A DNA stretch of 44,135 nt from a virus. The stretch is from IMG/VR virus record IMGVR_UViG_3300030389_003163, positions 1 to 44,135 of that record. One strand, given 5' to 3'. Made by a program: the position numbers and the translations under genes. Shown piece after piece: positions 32,322 to 39,344 of this stretch; within the stretch, counting starts at the first letter, position 1, and every line of letters begins with the position of its first letter. The notes beneath the pieces were generated by a model that ran no database searches, was not told the DNA's origin, and saw nothing but the letters and a program-made list of their open reading frames with translations.

Positions 32322-33395
32322 TTAAACAATCAACTCTCTGCCAGAGTTTCTCACCCATTCTTTGTAGGCTTTGTTCTTGAGTAACTCAGGGTTGCGTCTG
32401 ATTGCGTCCTTGATGACAACGACAGCCATCTCATCCTTGTTGATCTCCTTAAATCGAGAGATGTATTTGACGATGTTGTCAAAATTTTTCTCGTTAGCCT
32501 TGGTGGAGATAGCACCACACAGGGCATAGAGTACATCCACTTTCTCAGGTATGGTTGCAGTGTCTGGATTGTTGATTAGCTTATCCAGATCGAGGAACTC
32601 AGGCACACTGCCGATCAACTTGAGAAAACCTATGAAATCGTTAGTAGCACTCTCGCCAACTGTGCCTGCTATTAATTTCATCAGGGTGACCTTGTTGAGA
32701 CCTTTCACCTTTAGGATATGCCCCACCTTTTCCCATGATCTGGGAGTGTAGCAAACATCCTGCGTAGGATCGTTGAGGTAGTAGAAATTAGGTCTCGCTC
32801 TGAGGTAAGCATTCACCTTAAAGTCAAGACCGATCTTAGCAAAGTAGCTGAGTGTGTCCTCAAGATCAGGGGCAATTGGGATGTAAGTCAAAACATCCTT
32901 AACGTGTGATGGCAGTGCGTTAACTCCTGCCTTGTCAGACAATCTGTTACCTGCACAGACAACCTGCCAACCCTCTGGCAACTCCCAATCTCCAATTCTT
33001 CGCTCAAGAATAAGAGGTCTGGCAACATTAAGAGTTGCAGTGATTGCTTGAGCCAACTCGTCCAGAAATAAAACTCCTGTCTTGTAACCCTCGGCAATCA
33101 TGCGTTCAATATTCTTGATGAATATCGGCTTGGTCTGGTTGGTCTCAGTGCCATCCTTGTTTGGTATTTTGTCACCGCCTACCTGAGTAGGATTAAAGGT
33201 TGCTAGGTGCAGTGGCTCTAAGCCTCGACCTGTTCTTTCACAAGCCTGCTTGACCGCAGAACTCTTGCCAACTCCTGCACCACTGACAAGGTAGGGAACA
33301 ACCCTAGATTGATCATTGGCTGTAGCAGGCAAGCTATCGTTGTAGTCGAGTATTGAGATTAGGCTATCAATAGCCTCTGATATTTTCCATTCCAT
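32322..33395 (-). CDS. MoxR-like AAA+ ATPase
   Basis: 357 residues. Walker A is SGAGVGKSS (residues 38-46, K44), Walker B is VLFLDEL (108-114, D112, E113), and sensor 1 is CAGNRLSD (N150). The order and spacing match MoxR-type AAA+ proteins. They form rings and act with VWA-domain partners as chaperone-like machines on specific targets. The partner gene is directly downstream. The C-terminal third (residues about 220-357) is helical. Its leader carries two stacked hairpins and the GGAGTGAA ribosome site. Confidence 0.85.
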   Translation of the reverse strand: MEWKISEAIDSLISILDYNDSLPATANDQSRVVPYLVSGAGVGKSSAVKQACERTGRGLEPLHLATFNPTQVGGDKIPNKDGTETNQTKPIFIKNIERMIAEGYKTGVLFLDELAQAITATLNVARPLILERRIGDWELPEGWQVVCAGNRLSDKAGVNALPSHVKDVLTYIPIAPDLEDTLSYFAKIGLDFKVNAYLRARPNFYYLNDPTQDVCYTPRSWEKVGHILKVKGLNKVTLMKLIAGTVGESATNDFIGFLKLIGSVPEFLDLDKLINNPDTATIPEKVDVLYALCGAISTKANEKNFDNIVKYISRFKEINKDEMAVVVIKDAIRRNPELLKNKAYKEWVRNSGRELIV

Positions 33396-33428
33396 GATTT
33401 CACTCCTTTTTTATTGTTGATGGATGGT

Positions 33429-33480
33429 GATGCTATGTGCATCCCCAGAGGCGGTGAAAGTTATATGAAACTTTACCGCC
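33429..33480 (-). repeat. 18-bp palindrome in GC-armed hairpin, MoxR leader
   Basis: The core AAAGTT-ATATGA-AACTTT (33457-33474) is enclosed by GGCGGT (33450-33455) and ACCGCC (33475-33480). Next to it is GATGC-TATGT-GCATC (33429-33443). The layout parallels 30993-31049 before the 30963 gene, so the two leaders share a design. Confidence 0.8.
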
Positions 33481-33495
33481 CTAGGGGATAAACAT

Positions 33496-34194
33496 TTACG
33501 ATGCGTAGAGGTTGTTGTTTAGATCGTCTTGCTGATCCTGATTAATGCTATCGAGGATTTTGTCCTCTGCCTGTTCGCACTCATCCAGTATCTGCTTTTC
33601 CTCTTTTTCTGCCTTGTCGATCTTCGCACCCTTTTTGTTGATCTTATTCTTAGCCGTTAGTCTGGCTTGGAATATCTTATCGAACTCCCTGTACTCGTCA
33701 GGTGATAGACCGCCTTTCCAACCGCTACCGTCCTTAGTGTGCCTGCCCAATATCTTGTCCACTAGCAGACCTACTTTGCTTGTGTCCTCTCGGTTAGGAT
33801 CACAAGTAGCAACTAGCTTTGCCTCAGAGGTGATATCTGCCTTGGCAAAGGCATCCTCTATCCAACCCTCGATATCGTTGTGACCTTTGGGCGGTAGCTG
33901 TTTGGTAGTCTTAAACCACTTGATAACGTGCTGAGTTTTCTCTGCTTTTTTCTTAACAAAGCTTGGTGAGTATCCGCAGTTATTAGCCAACTCGGTGCGT
34001 AGTTTAGTCATAACGTCAGGCTCGATCACGTTGCCTTTGTGGTCTAAAAACTTAGAGGCAAGCTTAGTGTAAATACCTACTTGAGCCGTATTGATCAGAG
34101 CAGAGTTGTCTTTGTTAGTTGCCCTAGCTTTACTGATCTCTTGAAAGTTACCCTTTAAGATTTGAGTATCGTCTTGATTTAAAATATTTGTCAT
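33496..34194 (-). CDS. Lys-rich helical unknown protein upstream of MoxR
   Basis: 232 residues from the ATG at 34194, chosen because TAGGAGTGAACCA precedes it. The N-terminus has ILNQDDTQILKGNFQEISKA. The middle contains PSFVKKKAEKTQHVIKWFKT. The C-terminal third is a long charged, likely coiled-coil segment (KINKKGAKIDKAEKEEKQIL). It could be an adaptor or substrate of the MoxR/VWA pair, since such systems usually include a third protein, but this is inference. Confidence 0.58.
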   Translation of the reverse strand: MTNILNQDDTQILKGNFQEISKARATNKDNSALINTAQVGIYTKLASKFLDHKGNVIEPDVMTKLRTELANNCGYSPSFVKKKAEKTQHVIKWFKTTKQLPPKGHNDIEGWIEDAFAKADITSEAKLVATCDPNREDTSKVGLLVDKILGRHTKDGSGWKGGLSPDEYREFDKIFQARLTAKNKINKKGAKIDKAEKEEKQILDECEQAEDKILDSINQDQQDDLNNNLYAS

Positions 34195-34225
34195 TGGTTC
34201 ACTCCTATTTGACAGTTGATGTTGC

Positions 34226-34263
34226 CCTGTAATTACAGGCGAGTCGAGCCTCAACTGAGGCTC
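34226..34263 (-). other. Tandem hairpin element A
   Basis: CCTGTAATTACAGG (34226-34239) is a perfect 14-base palindrome, followed by GAGCCTC / GAGGCTC (34246-34263) with a four-base loop. A second copy of this two-part element lies at 34606-34646. Confidence 0.65.
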
Positions 34264-34276
34264 TCATCGTTTGTAA

Positions 34277-34585
34277 TTAGAACGCATCGAGATAATGTGG
34301 ATATGTGCATATATCCCAAAGTGCATCCTGTAAGCTCTTGTAGGTTTGACACCATTCCTCATGTTCACGTTCCCATTGGGTGCCTTTGCTCTCGATGGTT
34401 TGCTCAAGCACTAGCCATTCATTTGTTGCGTAGGTTCCTGTCTCATCGTATTGCCTACGCACCAAGAAAACTCTGCCCTTGTATTCTAATCGATATCCAA
34501 ATGTCAGAGCCAAGCTTTTACCGTATTGCTTTCGCACTGCTTTTTTAAACTTTTGAAACTGTTCTTCTTGTTGATCTATATTCAT
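34277..34585 (-). CDS. Small unknown protein
   Basis: 102 residues from the ATG at 34585. A GTG lies 12 bases upstream, but the GGAGTGAA leader favours the ATG. The N-terminus is Gln/Glu/Lys-rich (EEQFQKFKKAVRKQYGKSLA), the middle holds GYRLEYKGRVFLVRRQYDET, and the C-terminus is acidic and Trp-containing. No family was recognised. Confidence 0.55.
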   Translation of the reverse strand: MNIDQQEEQFQKFKKAVRKQYGKSLALTFGYRLEYKGRVFLVRRQYDETGTYATNEWLVLEQTIESKGTQWEREHEEWCQTYKSLQDALWDICTYPHYLDAF

Positions 34586-34605
34586 TTGTTTTTTCACTCC
34601 TTGAT

Positions 34606-34646
34606 CCTGTTTAATTACAGGGGAGTCGAGCCTCTCGGTGAGGCTC
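34606..34646 (-). other. Tandem hairpin element B
   Basis: CCTGT-TTAATT-ACAGG (34606-34621) and GAGCCTC / GAGGCTC (34628-34646). It has the same order and nearly the same sequence as the element at 34226, so this is a repeated intergenic RNA structure. Confidence 0.65.
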
Positions 34647-34659
34647 TCATCCTTTGTAA

Positions 34660-34950
34660 TTATACTTGCTCCAGTCTATCAAGCTTATTGGTTAATGCCT
34701 TTAAGCAATACTCAGTAAATTCGTTAAGAGTACCTTTAAAATTGCCATCGAAAATCTCGACTGCTTTACGTCTGCCATCGGCAGTTTTTCGATAAGTTAT
34801 AAAGAGGTATGGGTCTCTCTTAACTTGTCTTAAAGTCATAGGCTTTTTGCCTTTTCCTTTAAAAGCTACTGCATAGATTTGCAAAACCTTGTTTAACTCT
34901 TGGGCATTTTTTACTGGGGATGCATACCTTGTACCTAATTGAATAGTCAT
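34660..34950 (-). CDS. Small basic protein, first gene of accessory operon
   Basis: 96 residues with KGKGKKPMTLRQVKRDPYLF, then YRKTADGRRKAVEIFDGNFK and a helical C-terminus. It is the first gene after the leftward promoter, about 330 bases downstream of its start. The leader AAGGAGTGAAAA lies directly before the ATG. First genes of phage accessory operons are often small regulators or host-takeover proteins. No helix-turn-helix is obvious. Confidence 0.6.
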   Translation of the reverse strand: MTIQLGTRYASPVKNAQELNKVLQIYAVAFKGKGKKPMTLRQVKRDPYLFITYRKTADGRRKAVEIFDGNFKGTLNEFTEYCLKALTNKLDRLEQV

Positions 34951-34972
34951 TTTTCACTCCTTTAATTCTGAA

Positions 34973-35030
34973 AGAGATGCAGAACCAATCTGCACCTCTC
35001 GCAAAATTAAGAGGGGCGATTTCTCGCCCC
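34973..35030 (-). other. Leader hairpins of accessory operon
   Basis: AGAG-A-TGCAGA-accaa-TCTGCA-C-CTCT (34973-35000) and GGGGCGA-TTTC-TCGCCCC (35013-35030) form two strong stems in the leader before the 34950 gene. There is no T-run. They may slow RNA polymerase or be processed. Confidence 0.6.
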
Positions 35031-35287
35031 ATCTAATTTGATGTCGAAAGACCTCGGAAAATTTCTCTACATCGCAGAGCCTAGTCCTTGGTTTGTTTCT
35101 GTTCTGGCTACCCTAGCTTAGACCTTATGGTTTGTGATCTGCTTTTAATGAGGGTGGGTAGTGTTTCATCATCGAGCCTGTCGCTTGCGGTATCAGGTGA
35201 TCTAGATGCCCTCTTGGTGCTTGCGGTATCTGTGTCGTATGTGTCTCCTTGCGAATCACAGGGTGCATTATTGCCCCTGATGTGATC

Positions 35288-35317
35288 ATTATACGCACAC
35301 TTTTAAAACTATGTCAA
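35288..35317 (-). promoter_or_regulatory. Consensus leftward promoter of accessory operon
   Basis: On the minus strand: TTGACA (35312-35317), an 18-base spacer and TATAAT (35288-35293). Both hexamers match the sigma-70 consensus exactly. Transcription should start near 35281 and run through 34950 to 27894. The strength suggests host RNA polymerase use early in infection. Confidence 0.8.
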
Positions 35318-35358
35318 AGGGAGATTTTTACAGTGGTTAAGAGGTGGCTATGCTGTAC

Positions 35359-35376
35359 AAAGTTATAGGTAACTTT
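35359..35376. repeat. 18-bp palindrome upstream of leftward promoter
   Basis: AAAGTT-ATAGGT-AACTTT, 42 bases behind the -35 of the leftward promoter, a position suited to an activator or a looping repressor. Confidence 0.75.
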
Positions 35377-35640
35377 TGAGACCTTTTTTTGCCCTATATA
35401 ATAGTGAATACCCATTATGCAGATGCAGAAAAACAGCCTAAAATGTTGACGTTAGGTAAGCTTTTGTACCCTGTTTGTTCTCACTTTTTGAAAAGTTAAG
35501 TCATTGATTTTATTGACTTTTTTTTTCCATTCTGCAAGTGCGAATATCGCGAATAAGCGTCACTGAGTGGGTGTTAGCCGATTTTATGACCCAGAACACC
35601 TAAAAGTTCCCAATGCCTCTGTATGAGGCTTAAAACGATG

Positions 35641-35670
35641 TTTACCTTTTGTTCTTTTTGGTGCTATATT
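35641..35670 (+). promoter_or_regulatory. Predicted promoter for terminase operon
   Basis: TTTACC (35641-35646), an 18-base spacer and TATATT (35665-35670). Matches are four of six and five of six. Transcription would start near 35677, just before the palindrome at 35684. Confidence 0.45.
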
Positions 35671-35683
35671 GAACTTTTAGAGC

Positions 35684-35701
35684 AAAGTTATATCTAACTT
35701 T
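35684..35701. repeat. 18-bp palindrome in terminase leader
   Basis: AAAGTT-ATATCT-AACTTT, starting about seven bases after the predicted transcription start and reaching the ribosome site GGAGG (35703-35707). A bound protein would block transcription, or an RNA hairpin could hide the ribosome site. Confidence 0.75.
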
Positions 35702-35712
35702 TGGAGGCAAAA

Positions 35713-36231
35713 ATGACCGATAAACGCAGACCAAAACTGAGGGTAGTGAAGGGAAAAACCGCGACCGCGTCCACTGCTACGCAGGCAAAGAGACTGACCC
35801 AGAAACAAGAGAAATTCCTAAACCTAGTACTAGGATATGATTGTAAACCTATGACCTTAACCGATGCATACAGGGAAACATATAAAAGCAATATGACAGA
35901 CCAGAACACCAGAACAGAGGCTTACAGGCTTTATAAGACATTTGAAACCGATCCCCTATTAATCCCCCATTTAAATTCAAAGCAGGCAGAATTGGCAGAC
36001 CGTAATCGCACGAGAGACCGAAACTTGAAAGCCGAAATATTACAGGGGATTTATCAGGAGGCTAATGATTTCCAGAACGGTTCACCGACCTCCAGAGTCA
36101 GATCATGGGAATTACTGGGCAGGACGATCCCTAATCTTTTTAATTCTAATATCACCATCGAGGAATCCAAAAGCTCTGAGGATATCAAAGAGGAGTTAGA
36201 GAAAAAGCTTAAGACACTTCTATCTGATTGA
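35713..36231 (+). CDS. terS: Terminase small subunit (putative)
   Basis: 172 residues from the ATG at 35713, with GGAGG upstream. It begins with a basic segment (KRRPKLRVVKGK). It then has LTQKQEKFLNLVLGYDCKPM, TLTDAYRETYKSN and TRTEAYRLYKTFETDPLLIP, which matches the helix-turn-helix and central domains of Terminase_2-type small subunits. A helical C-terminus (SSEDIKEELEKKLKTLLSD) would contact the large subunit. TerS recognises the packaging site. The position upstream of TerL and next to a gene-poor region supports this. Confidence 0.78.
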   Translation: MTDKRRPKLRVVKGKTATASTATQAKRLTQKQEKFLNLVLGYDCKPMTLTDAYRETYKSNMTDQNTRTEAYRLYKTFETDPLLIPHLNSKQAELADRNRTRDRNLKAEILQGIYQEANDFQNGSPTSRVRSWELLGRTIPNLFNSNITIEESKSSEDIKEELEKKLKTLLSD

Positions 36232-36308
36232 CCCCACCTACCCCCACCCACCCTCTGATAAGCACACGCTAGACATGACTATGTATAATATTCTACACAT
36301 ACAATACT

Positions 36309-36461
36309 ATGGATTTCTTAAAACGGTTCAAAGTGAGTGAGTGGGTACTCTTTTCTATCTTATTTTCGTATATTATGGAGAGGCTCATAGAAGGTGATAC
36401 AGAGGGCTTAATGGTTTGGTGGTACTTTGTGATGTATTTAGGTTCTCTGCCTACTGAATGA
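36309..36461 (+). CDS. Tiny membrane protein (50 aa)
   Basis: 50 residues starting MDFLKRFKVSEWVLFSILFS, with hydrophobic stretches at about 12-23 and 34-46 separated by a short acidic loop. It lies in the gap between TerS and a minus-strand membrane protein. There is only a weak ribosome site. It could be a small accessory membrane protein. Confidence 0.4.
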   Translation: MDFLKRFKVSEWVLFSILFSYIMERLIEGDTEGLMVWWYFVMYLGSLPTE

Positions 36462-36464
36462 AGC

Positions 36465-36695
36465 TTATTTGCTCGCTATGAGGCTATCTAGCTTCTGTTC
36501 TAGTCTTAGTAGATGCTCAACAACTCTTTCGATGTCTTCTCGGTGGTCGTTCTTGTGGACATACTGCTCACGAGTTTTGTTCAAAAGTATTTGAATACGT
36601 TTTAGTTCGTCACTTTGGGATTTGATATAATATGCCAGTGGTGCTATAACTAAAGTTATGATTATATTCCACAATGTTGGTACATCAAGTTCCAT
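36465..36695 (-). CDS. TM plus coiled-coil small protein
   Basis: 76 residues on the opposite strand to its neighbours. The N-terminus has one TM segment (LWNIIITLVIAPLAYYI, about 8-24) followed by a charged coiled coil (SQSDELKRIQILLNKTREQY, VEHLLRLEQKLDSLI). The layout resembles small phage membrane-anchored proteins such as spanin-like or holin-associated proteins, but no lipobox was seen. Its upstream region is the AGGTATACCT cluster, so its promoter is likely controlled with the divergent HNH gene. Confidence 0.6.
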   Translation of the reverse strand: MELDVPTLWNIIITLVIAPLAYYIKSQSDELKRIQILLNKTREQYVHKNDHREDIERVVEHLLRLEQKLDSLIASK

Positions 36696-36765
36696 AGGTA
36701 TACCTTAAATTCTTTAATATTTTTAGATATACCTTAAAAGGTAAACCTATTATACAGGTATACCT
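36696..36765. promoter_or_regulatory. Cluster of four AGGTATACCT operator-like sites
   Basis: AGGTATACCT at 36696-36705 and 36756-36765 (exact), AGATATACCT at 36725-36734 and AGGTAAACCT at 36739-36748 (one mismatch each). All lie in the 97-base gap between the divergent 36695 and 36793 genes. The same core lies at 25119-25128 before rusA, and a fifth exact copy is inside a gene at 9218-9227. The pattern suggests a cooperative repressor-binding region. Confidence 0.72.
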
Positions 36766-36792
36766 ATAAGAGAGAGGGAAGTAAAGTATAAA

Positions 36793-36999
36793 ATGAGTGA
36801 ATATAGAAAATACCATTCATCGACTAAGATGAAAAAAGAACGTGCTTTACGAAATAAGAACCGAAGAGCGGCGATTAGAAAAGGAAAAGTAAAGAAAGGT
36901 GACAATAAACAGATTGATCATCGTGATGGTAATCCTAGGAATAACAGGAAAAGCAATCTGAGAGTTATATCCGCAAGACGAAACAGAAAAAAACAGTGA
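36793..36999 (+). CDS. Small HNH-type protein before TerL
   Basis: 68 residues, very basic, with IDHRDGNPRNNRKSNLRVIS. This matches the central part of HNH nucleases (D-H-x-DGN-x-x-N-x-x-x-NLR). The cysteines of full HNH domains are absent. HNH proteins beside terminase genes take part in DNA packaging cuts in several phages. The stop overlaps the GTG start of TerL, so translation is coupled. Confidence 0.65.
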   Translation: MSEYRKYHSSTKMKKERALRNKNRRAAIRKGKVKKGDNKQIDHRDGNPRNNRKSNLRVISARRNRKKQ

Positions 37000-38507
37000 A
37001 CATTCAAACAAAAGATATCAAAAAGAAAATAGGTAGTCTCCCTATAGAGGAGCAAAAAGAAATATTAGCTCTGTTAGAGCAATATGAAAAAGTTAAATCA
37101 AAAGAATCAGCACAGTCACACTTCCTTCCTTTTGTTAAAATGATGTGGAATGGGTTTATAGGAGGACCCCACCACGATATAATGGCGGAATCTTTTGAAA
37201 GAGTAGCAAGAGGTGAGCTAAAAAGATTAATTATCAATATGCCACCCCGTCATACCAAGTCAGAATTTGCATCATACTTGTTTCCTGCTTGGTTCTTGGG
37301 GCAGTATCCTGAAAAAAAGGTGATCCAGACAGCCCACACAGCCGAACTAGCCGTTGGATTTGGCAGAAAAGTCAGGAACCTCATACAATCCCCAGACTAT
37401 CAGGATGTATTTCAGGGCATAGACCTGTCCACAGACAGTAAAGCCGCAGGAAGATGGAATACAAACAAGGGTGGAGACTACTTTGCTATCGGTGTTGGTG
37501 GGGCAGTAACAGGAAAAGGTGCGGATGTACTGATAATTGATGACCCACACTCGGAACAGGACGCACAGGCAGGGCAGTACAACCCAGAGGTCTTTGATAA
37601 AGTGTACGAATGGTACACATCAGGTCCTCGTCAACGTCTACAGCCAGGCGGAGCGATCATTGTAGTGATGACACGATGGGCGAAACGTGATCTTACAGGT
37701 CAGATTATAAAAAGTATGTCCGAAAGAGAGGGTGCAGACGAGTGGGAGGTCATACAACTGCCTGCAATCATGCCATCAGGCAATCCTTTATGGGAAGCTT
37801 TCTGGAAATTAGAAGAATTAGAGAGTTTAAAAGCAGAATTACCTGCTTCTAAGTGGAATGCACAGTATCAACAAGACCCCACCTCCGAGGAAGGGGCGTT
37901 AATTAAGCGTGAATGGTGGAAAGAATGGACAGAACACGAGTTACCACCCTGTGAATGCATAATTCAGTCGTGGGATACCGCTTTTTTAAAGACACAACGC
38001 AGTGACTACAGTGCCTGCACCACATGGGGGGTGTTTTACCATAATAATGACGCTGATCAGCAAAGACCAAACCTGATTCTCCTTGATTCTTTCAAAGATA
38101 AGCTTGAATTTCCTGAACTTAAACGTGCAGCTTACGATAAATACTGGGAATTTGAGCCAGATCAGATGATTGTAGAAGCAAAAGCGTCTGGTGCGCCTTT
38201 GGTGTTTGAGCTTAGAGCTATGGGAATACCTGTAACAGAGTTTACCCCCACTAGGGGTAACGATAAGATAGCAAGAGTTAATGCGGTAACTGATCTTTTC
38301 TCTAGTGGCAGTATATGGTATTATGAATCACGATGGGCAGATGAGTTAATTGAAGAATGTGCCTCATTTCCCACAGGCGATCACGATGATTTAGTTGACA
38401 GTACTACACAGGCACTGTTAAGATTTCGTCAAGGCGGATGGGTTCGTGCTGAAAGAGATGATTGGGATGACGAGCCTAAATACAGGAGACCAGTTGAATA
38501 CTACTAA
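36996..38507 (+). CDS. terL: Terminase large subunit
   Basis: 503 residues with a GTG start overlapping the previous stop. The ATPase has a Walker A-like PPRHTKS (83-89), typical of large terminases, and Walker B with the catalytic acid in DVLIIDDPHSE (177-187). The nuclease domain follows with QSWDTAF (first Asp), IVEAKASG and a final DHDDLVDSTTQALLRF. TerL powers DNA packaging and cuts the concatemer. The sequence shows no gaps or frameshifts. It is followed by a Lys/Gly-rich gene and the portal gene, the standard head-gene order. Confidence 0.93.
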   Translation: MNIQTKDIKKKIGSLPIEEQKEILALLEQYEKVKSKESAQSHFLPFVKMMWNGFIGGPHHDIMAESFERVARGELKRLIINMPPRHTKSEFASYLFPAWFLGQYPEKKVIQTAHTAELAVGFGRKVRNLIQSPDYQDVFQGIDLSTDSKAAGRWNTNKGGDYFAIGVGGAVTGKGADVLIIDDPHSEQDAQAGQYNPEVFDKVYEWYTSGPRQRLQPGGAIIVVMTRWAKRDLTGQIIKSMSEREGADEWEVIQLPAIMPSGNPLWEAFWKLEELESLKAELPASKWNAQYQQDPTSEEGALIKREWWKEWTEHELPPCECIIQSWDTAFLKTQRSDYSACTTWGVFYHNNDADQQRPNLILLDSFKDKLEFPELKRAAYDKYWEFEPDQMIVEAKASGAPLVFELRAMGIPVTEFTPTRGNDKIARVNAVTDLFSSGSIWYYESRWADELIEECASFPTGDHDDLVDSTTQALLRFRQGGWVRAERDDWDDEPKYRRPVEYY

Positions 38508-38516
38508 GGAGCAGTC

Positions 38517-39344
38517 ATGGCTGAAGAAAAGAAAAAAAATAACGGTGTTACTTTCAAACAAAGAGTTGAAAGGTCTATGGGTACAAAGTTTGGAGAGAAA
38601 AAAGCAAAGAAAATATTAGAGAAAGATGCAGCGAAAGGAAATGATCCAAATAGAGTAGTAGCAAGACCGCCAAAAAGAGGACCTGATTTACCAAAGCAAG
38701 GTGTAACAACTGTTCCACCAAAACCCAAAAAACCAAAATCTCCTACTATTGGTAAGACAGGTGGTTCAGGTAAAATGCCAAAAGTTATGCGAGGCGATAC
38801 AGCATCAGCTGCTACTAAAACAACTGGTGGAGACCCACTATCAGGAAAACCAAGAACTATAGCCGCTGCTAAAAAAGCAGGAGAAAAATACTTTTTTGAC
38901 AAACAGGGAGTTAAAAAGTTAGCTGTAACTTCTGCTGAATTAAAAAAATACATGAAAGATAAAGGTATTACATCCACGGCAAAAGGATTGAGAAGCTTTG
39001 CAAATACCTTTGCTCCTAAAAAAGTAACCAAGGCTGAAGCGGAGAAGTTTAAAAAGAAACGTGTAGGCGGTGTTATGCGTAAAAAAGGAGCTGCAGGTGG
39101 CGGAGCTATGAAGAAGAAAGGAATGGCTGCAGGCGGTAGAACCACCATGAAAAAGCAAATGATGCGTGGTGGCGGCATTACAGGCATGAAAAAGAAAATG
39201 ATGGCAGGCGGTGGAGCCATGAAGAAAAAAGGATACGCTATCGGAGGTGCTATGAAGAAGAAGGGCATGAAGAAAGGCGGCAAAACCATGAAGATGAGAG
39301 GTGGAGGTCTAGCCACTAGAGGCACTAACTTCACAATTAGATAA
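38517..39344 (+). CDS. Lys/Gly-rich repetitive protein with MRGGGL end
   Basis: 275 residues, strongly basic. The C-terminal third consists of irregular repeats of the type GGAMKKKGMAAGG separated by Gly runs. It ends in MKMRGGGLATRGTNFTIR, with MRGGGL at 260-265. Lys/Gly proteins with this ending sit between terminase and portal genes in marine phages. Their role is unknown. Nucleic-acid binding or a head decoration role is possible. The minus strand also reads through almost the same stretch as a Pro/Phe-rich frame, which is a shadow. A degenerate 18-bp palindrome lies at 38915. Confidence 0.68.
   Translation: MAEEKKKNNGVTFKQRVERSMGTKFGEKKAKKILEKDAAKGNDPNRVVARPPKRGPDLPKQGVTTVPPKPKKPKSPTIGKTGGSGKMPKVMRGDTASAATKTTGGDPLSGKPRTIAAAKKAGEKYFFDKQGVKKLAVTSAELKKYMKDKGITSTAKGLRSFANTFAPKKVTKAEAEKFKKKRVGGVMRKKGAAGGGAMKKKGMAAGGRTTMKKQMMRGGGITGMKKKMMAGGGAMKKKGYAIGGAMKKKGMKKGGKTMKMRGGGLATRGTNFTIR
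38915..38932. repeat. 18-bp palindrome, degenerate copy
   Basis: AAAGTT-AGCTGT-AACTTC, within the Lys-rich gene. The last base differs from the consensus, as in the GAAGTT copies at 27373 and 27660. Confidence 0.5.

Larger units (their letters stand above)
35031..35712. other. Divergent control region
   Basis: About 680 bases between the leftward accessory operon and the terminase genes. It contains the leftward promoter, a rightward promoter and two 18-bp palindromes. It also has a GCCTC / GAGGC hairpin (35617-35631), several T-runs, and a segment with repeated CGAATA/CGCGAATA motifs (35540-35560). Because it precedes the terminase small subunit it is also a candidate packaging-site region. 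A start-less frame on the minus strand (35108 to about 35300) has protein-like composition, but no valid start was found. Confidence 0.6.

Noticed and set aside
34936-35290. Plus-strand frame at 35088-35285 in the control region
   Set aside because: It is Ser/Leu/Val-rich without a domain, lies opposite the leader of the accessory operon, and has no promoter or ribosome site on that strand.
38504-39334. Long minus-strand frame (276 residues) opposite the Lys/Gly-rich gene
   Set aside because: Its Pro/Phe/Ala-rich repetitive product is what the complement of AAR/GGN-type codons yields. The plus-strand gene has the operon position and a family-like ending.
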